Shown: piece by piece, positions 1 to 5,766 of the stretch
Position numbering within the stretch: the stretch's first letter is position 1
Layout: each line of letters opens with the position of its first letter
Assembly: GCA_027451165.1 (NCBI GenBank)
Contig: DAIDJX010000217.1
Coordinates: forward strand, 1-5,766
From: Prolixibacteraceae bacterium
Lineage (GTDB): Bacteria > Bacteroidota > Bacteroidia > Bacteroidales > Prolixibacteraceae
Length of the DNA: 5,766 bases
Reading direction: 5' to 3'
Position numbers and translations under genes: made by a program
The notes under the pieces: generated by a model
The model's input: the letters and a program-made list of their open reading frames with translations, nothing else
Database searches by the model: none
What the model was told of the DNA's origin: nothing

Positions 1-235
1 TCAGTTTTGAGCCAGGTATCACCTTGATGGAAAACTTTCCGTCCATTCCGGTTACGGAAAGAGAACCGTCGCTGTATACAGAAGCGCCCTCGACCGGATT
101 TCCCTGATCATCCACAATGGTATTTGTCAGGGTGATCAACTTGTCCTTCTGTGCTGAAACCATTCCGGGAAGGAAAAGAATCAATGCACCCAGTACAGCA
201 AGTATGATAAAATATTTCTTCTTCATTTTAGACAT
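1..235 (-). CDS. Secreted protein with N-terminal carboxypeptidase-regulatory-like domain, partial (possibly a second SusC-like transporter)
   Basis: Seen: an open frame runs on the minus strand from ATG at 235 to the window edge without a stop, giving 78 residues of a longer protein. It opens MSKMKKKYFIILAVLGA, a basic start plus a long hydrophobic stretch, and has a plausible signal peptidase I site at VSA|Q (after residue 28). The mature part contains VDDQGNPVEGASVYS followed by GMDGKFSIKV. This matches the usual pattern of the carboxypeptidase-regulatory-like beta-sandwich fold (DxxGxPxxGAxV...DGxFxI). A second in-frame ATG at 226 is also possible; both starts keep the signal peptide, and neither has an SD site, only an A-rich leader. 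It lies 21 bases after the SusD-like stop, with no terminator hairpin between, so it is probably in the same operon. Inference: the domain at the very N-terminus, directly after a SusC/SusD pair, suits a second SusC-like protein. Other secreted Bacteroidota proteins share this start, and the plug and barrel would lie outside the window. Confidence 0.8.
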   Translation of the reverse strand, partial: MSKMKKKYFIILAVLGALILFLPGMVSAQKDKLITLTNTIVDDQGNPVEGASVYSDGSLSVTGMDGKFSIKVIPGSKL

Positions 236-256
236 TTTTTTAGGTTACCGATATTC

Positions 257-2059
257 TTACCATCCCGGATTTTGTTTGAATCCTTCATACTGCACTGTAT
301 ATTTTACCTGAATGGGTAACCAGTTGTGCTTCTTCTCGGCCACGCGTTTGACAACCAGTCTTTCCACCAGGTTGATGGGTTTTCCGTTTGTACCGCGGTC
401 GAAATCAATGGCAGTTTTCTCCAGATAACGGGGATCCCCGTTCCTGTTCCACCGGCGAAGATCACAAAACCGTTGTCCTTCCATGGCCAGTTCCACTGCC
501 CTTTCCCGCACGATTTCTTCAAAGAAGGCGGCATTGGTGGCGGTGAATTTGGCATCTATATTCGGAAGTTGCGCGCGGTTCCTGATTTTGTTGAGGGCAT
601 CTTCCGCTGTCATGGTATAGTTGGCAGCCGTGGCTTTAGGTGAACCTCCGGGACTGAACAGAACGGCTTCGGAATACATCAGATAGATGTCGGCAAGACG
701 CAGGTAAGGTACATATGCCATCAGCTGCCCGGCAATGGATACCGTAAATGTGGGGCTCATCCCGTTGAATTTCTTGGTATAATAACCGGTTACGCTGGGC
801 GGGTTGATCTGTGAACGATGGCGGCCGCCATTGTAAAGCTGGGCATATTTTTCCGTAGCACTGATGTTGGAAAAATTCTCTCCGTCGATGACCACTGTTT
901 TATAGAAACGGGGTTCACGGCCTGTCCAGGGATCTGCGGGATTGTATTTGGAAGCGGGGTCATCGATGGGATAACCGTTGGCCATACCAAAGTACTTGGT
1001 ATAATTGTGCGCAATTACATCTGCATTGCTTCCACTGTTCAACCCGAAGGAAGAAGGACAGGTGGCACCGATGGTGGAATTTCTGACACGGGTGCGGTCA
1101 TAGATGGTAGGCATCATGATGCACTCTGTACCACCCGGCCGGAGGTTGCTCAACTTGAAGAAACAGTCGGTCCAAGTGGCCCAGGTCTGCAACTTATATT
1201 TTCCTGTCTGATCAGCCAATTTCAACAATTCTCCGAAAGCTTCTGCAGCTTGTTTGGCCAAGGCGGGATCATATTCATTTTTACCGGTGGCTTCTTCGTT
1301 GATCATCGGACTGGCGGCGTAAAGCAACGCTTTTCCCAGGTAGCCGAGCGCATGGAATTTGTTGATCCTGTCCATGTTGGAGCCAAGGGTTTTTTGTCCG
1401 GCGACTGTTTCATCCCAATGGTTGGGAAGGAGGTCAGCTGCGGCCCTGAAATCCTTGGCCATCAGTTTGGCTGTTTCCTGGAAATTCAACCTTTTAAATT
1501 CATCGGTGAACATATCTTCTGTGGGATCGAGCGCCCTGGTAATATAGGGCATTCCTCCCCAGTAACGGCAAATCTCAAAGTAGAACCAACCCCTGAAGAA
1601 CAAGGCCTGCCCTTTGATGAGGTTCTTCTCTTCCGGTGTACCTTCAAAAAGACCTTCCTCTTCAATTTTCGCCAATGCAATATTGGCCTGACGGATGGCA
1701 TACCAGGCATATTCCCAAATCCTCCGGTCACGGGTGGTATTGCTGGTCACATTGATGGACACCCCATAAAAATAGGTTTCGTTGCCCCAGTAATTCCCGT
1801 TGTCGAAGTTGTAGGGATAATTATTCAGTGTTTCGTCGGCAAACAGGTATTTGTTCCAGGCACCACCTTTATCAGGATCCATGATGCAATTGTACATCAC
1901 TTCCACAAATCCCTGAAAACTGGTGAAATTGCCGAAAACATCCTTTTCGCTGATACTTGACTCAGGAGCCTTGTCCAGGTAATCTTCACACGAAGTGGTA
2001 AAAAGCATCAGGATCAGGAATACAATTCCCGCATTTATTTGATATCTAAACTTTTTCAT
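257..2059 (-). CDS. SusD/RagB-family nutrient-binding outer-membrane lipoprotein
   Basis: Role (family knowledge): a surface-exposed lipoprotein that binds a glycan or peptide ligand and acts as the hinged lid on its partner SusC barrel. Seen: 600 residues, a normal family length. A hydrophobic signal peptide ends in LFTTSC, with Cys24 the likely lipidated residue. Acidic residues follow at once (CEDYLD), as is common for surface lipoproteins of this phylum. The N-terminal SusD-like, TPR-helix region includes KGQALFFRGWFYFEICRYWG (149-168). The C-terminal SusD/RagB region includes NGYPIDDP (361-368), DPWTGREPRFYKT (376-388), LRLADIYLMYSEA (453-465), DALNKIRNRAQLP (487-499), VRERAVELAMEGQRFCDLRR (517-536) and the terminal FKQNPGW, close to the family's usual QNPGY end. 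The start at 2059 is supported by AGGAGG seven bases upstream and by the signal peptide. It begins ten bases after the SusC-like gene and precedes the partial gene by 21 bases. The ligand is unknown. The gene looks intact. Confidence 0.97.
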   Translation of the reverse strand: MKKFRYQINAGIVFLILMLFTTSCEDYLDKAPESSISEKDVFGNFTSFQGFVEVMYNCIMDPDKGGAWNKYLFADETLNNYPYNFDNGNYWGNETYFYGVSINVTSNTTRDRRIWEYAWYAIRQANIALAKIEEEGLFEGTPEEKNLIKGQALFFRGWFYFEICRYWGGMPYITRALDPTEDMFTDEFKRLNFQETAKLMAKDFRAAADLLPNHWDETVAGQKTLGSNMDRINKFHALGYLGKALLYAASPMINEEATGKNEYDPALAKQAAEAFGELLKLADQTGKYKLQTWATWTDCFFKLSNLRPGGTECIMMPTIYDRTRVRNSTIGATCPSSFGLNSGSNADVIAHNYTKYFGMANGYPIDDPASKYNPADPWTGREPRFYKTVVIDGENFSNISATEKYAQLYNGGRHRSQINPPSVTGYYTKKFNGMSPTFTVSIAGQLMAYVPYLRLADIYLMYSEAVLFSPGGSPKATAANYTMTAEDALNKIRNRAQLPNIDAKFTATNAAFFEEIVRERAVELAMEGQRFCDLRRWNRNGDPRYLEKTAIDFDRGTNGKPINLVERLVVKRVAEKKHNWLPIQVKYTVQYEGFKQNPGW

Positions 2060-2066
2060 AATTCTT

Positions 2067-2072
2067 CCTCCT
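2067..2072 (-). promoter_or_regulatory. Strong Shine-Dalgarno site of the SusD-like gene, overlapping the SusC-like stop codon
   Basis: Seen: on the minus strand the junction reads TTTTTAGGAGGAAGAATT then ATG. AGGAGG is separated by seven bases from the ATG at 2059, an optimal distance. Its first two bases are the last two of the upstream TAG stop (2073-2071). This fixes the SusD-like start and suggests that ribosomes ending on the SusC-like gene could reinitiate on the SusD-like gene (inference). Neither of the other two starts in the window has a comparable site. Confidence 0.85.
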
Positions 2073-5000
2073 AAAAAGTAAGTTCAATTCCCAGATTAAT
2101 CTTTTTAACCGTAGGATAAGCTCCTTCCGTAGCGCTACCACCCGAATAGGTTTGCTCCCTGTCATCGGGCAGTTTGGACCAGAACAGCAGGTTGTTCCCG
2201 TTCAGAAATAGTCTCAGGTTGTCAAAACCGGCTTTTTTTGCCCAGGGCAGATCCCTGAAAGAGTAAGCAACTTCAACCATCCTGAGCCTGAGATAAGAAG
2301 CATCATAAATGAAATAATCACCCACATTTTCTGCCTGTGTTTTCCACCTTGGCAGGAAGGATGTGGCGTCGGGGTTGTCTTTTGACCAGTAATCCCTGAC
2401 ATGAGAGAACAGAATATCAATGTCATTCGCATAGTTGTTGAACTGGATACTCCGGTTGGCGTTGTTAACGCCATAAAACTGAACTACCCAGGTCAGGTCT
2501 TTAAAATTACCTCCGATCGACCAGGATGCAGTGTTCTGCGGAATTTCAGAATAACCGACCGGTGGCGTGTCTTCGCTGCTTTTAATAATTCCGTCGCCGT
2601 TGAAATCAAGGAGGTCATAGTACCCGGGCAGTTTCTGCAAGTCGTTCGATTCTGTAGGAACACTGGCAAATACTTCATCCCAGTTGTCATAAAACTCGGT
2701 CTTCACCAAACTTCTGATTTGACCAATGGGGTATCCCATGGCCTTCAGGTAATTGAATTGTAACCTGGGATCATCTTTGTTGATGATTTTATTTTCATTA
2801 TGGGTGATGGCCAGGGTAGTCCACAGGCCAACATTGCTGTTGATTTTTTTATCCATACCCATTTCAATTTCGAATCCTTTGGATTTTACCTGACCCAGGT
2901 TAGCACTGGGTGGTGTTGCCCCAAAAAAGGCCGGAACACTTCTTTCACCTCCGGAAAGCAGAATATTGTTTCTGTCTTCCCAGAAATAGTCAAAATTAAG
3001 ATGGAAAAGGTTTTTCATCATCCCGAACTCCAACCCGATGTTGTTTTTAACGGCAGTTTCCCAATGTATATTGGGATTGCCAACCACCGATTGCCTGTAC
3101 ATATAATAAGGACTTAATCCGTTGGAGGACTGGTTAAGACCGGCACGGCCGCCATAGGCAAACTGTGATTCATACAGCCAGCGGCTTCCGCTGATGTTGT
3201 CATCCCCGATCTTACCCAGACTATACCTGATTTTCAGGCGATCAACCCACGAGGCTTTGAAGAATTCTTCATTGGAAAGATACCAGCCGATAGCAACAGA
3301 TGGGAAGAAGTCAAAGCGGTAATCAGGACCAAATTGTTCAGAACCGTTATAGGCGCCGTTCACTTCGAGCATATATTTTGAAGCATAATCATAGGTGGTA
3401 CGGAAAACCCAGTCTTCCCGGTATTTTTTGAACATGCTGCCGGAAGCGTTTTCCTCCCTTTTGAACAGACCCATTGCGGTGGTATTGTGATCACCAAAGG
3501 TGCGGGCCCAGTTCATCTGGAACTGGTACATCATTCTCCGGTCAACAGGAATACCACTGGAGAAATTTGCGCCTTCTCCCACTGTTTCCTCACGAATGGT
3601 CCATGGCCGGAGTACCCAGTTGTATTCATCTTCACTGACGGGCAGTAAGACGGTATATTCACTGGGATCCTGATCCGGACCGGTATATTTCATGGGGTAG
3701 ATCTGCTTGTATTCGATGTTGGTAGCCGCTTCATTGGCCCTTCCATGGTTATTTACATCATAGATACCACCTTCTGAACGGATGCTGTTGTCGTAAAAGA
3801 GGGTTGCCTTTGCATTCAAACCTTTGGTGATGAACGAAAGATCCTGCTCCAGTGCAAAGTCGGCATTCAGCTGGGTGGTGCGGGTTTGGCGTACTCCAAT
3901 GTTATACACAATGGCAAGCGGGTTCACCGTATTGTTTCCCCCTTCCTGGTAGGTACCCCAACGTCCGTCGGAATACATTGGCAGGTAAAGGTTGGGAGCA
4001 AGTCCGTAAGTGGCCCTCCACATCCAGGCATCAGCCCGGCTGGTACTGCCCTCATTGTTGTAATTGGTGTTCTTCTGGCTGAAATAACCGGCCAGACTCA
4101 GTTTGAATTTTGTGGTACTGGTCAGCTTGATGTCAATGTTACTCCGGAAATTAAACCTGTCGAAGTTGTAATTTGCATCGTATCCCTTCCTGTTGTCATA
4201 GTCGGTAAAAAGGTCACCTTCATGAAGATAGGCCAGAGAACCAAAGTACTGTACCGCATTGCTACCCCCCTGGGCGCTCAGCGTAGCCCGGTGAGACAGG
4301 CCCATGGTCTTGAACATTTCATCTTCCCAGTCTACGTTGGGATAAATCTCCGCATATTCAGCCGTTTGCGGTTTTTTATAGCGGAGTACAATGTCGTAGG
4401 GAACATACGCTGACCAGGATGGCTGGTTAAGGACACCCTCTCTCTCGATGATTTCATTTTTGGCCATCATCGCTTCATAGGAATCCAGTTTCTGGGGTTG
4501 CCGCGAAAGCATGGATCCGGAAACAGTGTAGTTGAAATTCAACTTGGTTTTACCGTCAAAACCCCTTTTTGTGGTAATAAGGATAACACCATTGGCACCT
4601 TTTACCCCGAAGACGGCAGTAGCAGAGGCGTCTTTCAACACGGAAATACTGGCCACCTCATTCACATCCACATTATTCATGTTCCTTTCCACACCGTCGA
4701 CCAGCACAAGCGGCTGACCGCCATTCCAGGTACTCTGGCCACGGATGAAAATGTTGGTGGCGCTGCTACCGGTAATGATACCACCTGGCTCACCGGAAGT
4801 GGTCAGGGCAACCACACCGGGAAGCTGTCCGGCCAAAGCCTGACGTAGGTCAGTCACATTTCCGGTCCTTTTGAGTTCTTCATCAGTTGCCTGTGCAATT
4901 GAACCCACTACACTTTCCTTTTTCTGAACGCCATACCCAACGGCAATGACCTCCCCAAGTTCAGTGGTAAGTTCCTTCATAATAATGGTTACACTGTTTT

Positions 5001-5289
5001 TTCCTGCAATAGCCACTTCCTGTGGTTCCATTCCGATGAAGGAAAACTGAAGTGTTTCAGTACCCGACGGAATAGATAAGGAAAAACTGCCGTCTGCCCC
5101 GGTAATGGTACCGGTCGTAGTCCCTTTGGCAACAATTGTTACACCCGGGAGAGGAAATCCGGTTGTGTCTGTTACTTTTCCACCGACAACCCTGGTCTGG
5201 GCAAATGCCCCGAAGTCGAGCACCAGCAAAAAGTAGCACAGCATAGCAATCCGGGTCGCCCACTTGAGAACTGTGTTTTTACTTTTCAT
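2071..5289 (-). CDS. SusC/RagA-family TonB-linked outer-membrane transporter
   Basis: Role (family knowledge): a TonB-dependent beta-barrel that imports ligands captured by its SusD lid across the outer membrane. Seen: 1072 residues, typical of the family. The signal peptide has a cleavage site at AFA|Q (after residue 30). A carboxypeptidase-regulatory-like domain spans about 34-105, with VTDTTGFPLPGVTIVAKGTT and DGSFSLSIP. The conserved junction GEVIAVGYGVQKKESVVGS (112-130) leads into a plug domain (about 113-240) with LRQALAGQLPGV, IRGQSTWNGGQPLVLVDGV and SVLKDASATAVFGVKGANGV. The barrel follows: early family motifs are VDWEDEMFKTMG (319-330) and LSAQGGSN (337-344), a late one is DFNGDGIIKSSED (895-907), and it ends LGIELTF with a terminal Phe suited to barrel assembly. 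There is no N-terminal secretin/STN domain, so it is probably not a transducer signalling to a FecR-type anti-sigma factor. The start at 5289 is chosen by the signal peptide; the leader is A/T-rich with no SD site. It is probably first in the operon. Mature SusC has no cysteine. No frameshift is seen; the substrate is unknown. Confidence 0.98.
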   Translation of the reverse strand: MKSKNTVLKWATRIAMLCYFLLVLDFGAFAQTRVVGGKVTDTTGFPLPGVTIVAKGTTTGTITGADGSFSLSIPSGTETLQFSFIGMEPQEVAIAGKNSVTIIMKELTTELGEVIAVGYGVQKKESVVGSIAQATDEELKRTGNVTDLRQALAGQLPGVVALTTSGEPGGIITGSSATNIFIRGQSTWNGGQPLVLVDGVERNMNNVDVNEVASISVLKDASATAVFGVKGANGVILITTKRGFDGKTKLNFNYTVSGSMLSRQPQKLDSYEAMMAKNEIIEREGVLNQPSWSAYVPYDIVLRYKKPQTAEYAEIYPNVDWEDEMFKTMGLSHRATLSAQGGSNAVQYFGSLAYLHEGDLFTDYDNRKGYDANYNFDRFNFRSNIDIKLTSTTKFKLSLAGYFSQKNTNYNNEGSTSRADAWMWRATYGLAPNLYLPMYSDGRWGTYQEGGNNTVNPLAIVYNIGVRQTRTTQLNADFALEQDLSFITKGLNAKATLFYDNSIRSEGGIYDVNNHGRANEAATNIEYKQIYPMKYTGPDQDPSEYTVLLPVSEDEYNWVLRPWTIREETVGEGANFSSGIPVDRRMMYQFQMNWARTFGDHNTTAMGLFKREENASGSMFKKYREDWVFRTTYDYASKYMLEVNGAYNGSEQFGPDYRFDFFPSVAIGWYLSNEEFFKASWVDRLKIRYSLGKIGDDNISGSRWLYESQFAYGGRAGLNQSSNGLSPYYMYRQSVVGNPNIHWETAVKNNIGLEFGMMKNLFHLNFDYFWEDRNNILLSGGERSVPAFFGATPPSANLGQVKSKGFEIEMGMDKKINSNVGLWTTLAITHNENKIINKDDPRLQFNYLKAMGYPIGQIRSLVKTEFYDNWDEVFASVPTESNDLQKLPGYYDLLDFNGDGIIKSSEDTPPVGYSEIPQNTASWSIGGNFKDLTWVVQFYGVNNANRSIQFNNYANDIDILFSHVRDYWSKDNPDATSFLPRWKTQAENVGDYFIYDASYLRLRMVEVAYSFRDLPWAKKAGFDNLRLFLNGNNLLFWSKLPDDREQTYSGGSATEGAYPTVKKINLGIELTF

Positions 5290-5766
5290 TTATACTTGAT
5301 TTAGAAATAGATAATTTTTTCAATATTGATCATCTTTAAGAAAAAAGCCGTTGAAATAAAAAAATACTGGATCAGCGTCAGGCAGGTCAGATTTTTAACC
5401 TGGAAGGACAAAGGAAGAGGGAAATTAAAACAAAACCGACAGATTAATATCATAGGATGGCCTGCTTATTTTGAAAAAATTTCAGCGGCTAAGATATATA
5501 AAACCTCTGAAAGGAGATACCCCCAGGCAGACAATTGTGAAAAAAAGTGAAAATTTTGGATGGATTTCGGATACTTTTAGTTTGGATGCAAATTGTATGT
5601 ATCACATATTCAATACATTAAATTTTATCTTGATTAAGTGGTATTGATTCATAAGTCCTGGCAGCAAGTGAAAGAATCGACTTTTAGTCCCATGTTTCCC
5701 AAAACACTAATTATAGTATCTTACACACCTGACACTTAATCCATTGCCTTTATGCTCCTCTCCTTT
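5290..5766. other. AT-rich intergenic region upstream of the SusC-like gene; likely holds its promoter and leader
   Basis: Seen: 477 bases with no convincing gene, tRNA or long hairpin. The only open frame of note, 5326-5550 on the plus strand, has no SD site, signal peptide or recognisable motif and is very Lys/Arg-rich, as AT-rich DNA often gives by chance. I looked on the minus strand for the Bacteroidota promoter pattern (TTTG about 20 bases before TAnnTTTG) and found no full match. The nearest -7 candidates are TATTTTTT (5366-5359) and TACAATTTG (5597-5589, spacer one base too long), and neither has a TTTG box at the right distance. Short repeats are present: TTTGGATG at 5555-5562 and 5581-5588, and TTGATT at 5630-5635 and 5644-5649. 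A five-base stem CAGGT/ACCTG (5383-5387 and 5398-5402) is too short to call a terminator. No regulator gene (anti-sigma, sigma factor or hybrid two-component) is present here; the neighbour beyond 5766 is unknown. Confidence 0.6.

Noticed and set aside
818..1960. A 380-codon open frame on the plus strand, antisense to the SusD-like gene
   Set aside because: Its codons are exactly in register with the codons of the SusD-like gene, so it stays open merely because that gene avoids TTA, CTA and TCA codons. The protein shows no family motif, and the minus-strand product matches SusD throughout.
2401..4848. Several plus-strand open frames antisense to the SusC-like gene (2401-2763, 2800-3117, 3886-4413, 4498-4848)
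   Set aside because: All four share the same codon-register relation to the SusC-like gene, so they are shadows of its codon use. None has an SD site, signal peptide or recognisable domain.
5372..5390. Repeated CAG/TCAG units (TCAGCGTCAGGCAGGTCAG)
   Set aside because: The spacing is irregular and the stretch is short. It does not form a tandem array or a recognisable regulatory motif.
5383..5402. CAGGT...ACCTG hairpin with a T-rich loop, considered as a terminator
   Set aside because: The stem is only five base pairs with a ten-base loop, and there is no T-tract after the stem on either strand.
5510..5516. AAAGGAG on the plus strand, resembling a Shine-Dalgarno site
   Set aside because: No ATG lies at a usable distance downstream, and the nearest GTG is about 20 bases away and leads to no convincing frame.
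5326..5550. A 74-codon plus-strand open frame in the intergenic region
   Set aside because: It has no ribosome-binding site and no recognisable motif. Its Lys/Arg/Ile-rich composition is what AT-rich DNA yields by chance, and it lies where the promoter and leader of the SusC-like gene are expected.
5632..5741. Inverted repeat GATTAAGTG / CACTTAATC (5632-5640 and 5733-5741)
   Set aside because: A nine-base match 92 bases apart in AT-rich DNA is close to chance expectation. There is no transposase, no flanking target duplication and no hairpin-like spacing.

Overview
The window looks like a piece of a Bacteroidota chromosome (Bacteroidetes; a Bacteroidales- or Marinilabiliales-like lineage is a guess). 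The evidence is a SusC-type TonB-linked outer-membrane transporter followed directly by a SusD-type surface lipoprotein. That pairing is essentially confined to this phylum and is the core of polysaccharide utilization loci. Intergenic DNA is visibly AT-richer than the genes, and two of the three start codons follow A/T-rich leaders rather than a Shine-Dalgarno (SD) site, which also fits the phylum.

Layout, read in the direction of transcription (all genes are on the minus strand, so from high to low coordinates). Positions 5766-5290 hold a 477-base AT-rich stretch with no convincing gene; the promoter and 5' leader of the operon probably lie here. Positions 5289-2071 encode a 1072-residue SusC-like transporter with a signal peptide, a carboxypeptidase-regulatory-like domain, a plug domain and a beta-barrel. 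Ten bases later, positions 2059-257 encode a 600-residue SusD-like lipoprotein. After another 21 bases, positions 235-1 hold the start of a third co-directional gene. It has a signal peptide and the beginning of another carboxypeptidase-regulatory-like domain, and it is cut by the window edge.

How they work together: by family knowledge, the SusC barrel and SusD lid form one outer-membrane machine. SusD captures a ligand (usually an oligosaccharide, sometimes a peptide) at the surface and closes over the SusC pore, and TonB energy drives import into the periplasm. The substrate cannot be told from this window, because no glycoside hydrolase, lyase, sulfatase, peptidase or regulator is visible. 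The third gene could be the start of a second SusC, making a tandem transporter arrangement, or another secreted protein with this domain.

Overall this is a well-preserved, fairly ordinary SusC/SusD locus, and I see no clear sign of an undescribed system. The most notable detail is a full AGGAGG ribosome-binding site for the SusD gene that overlaps the SusC stop codon, in a phylum where such sites are uncommon.
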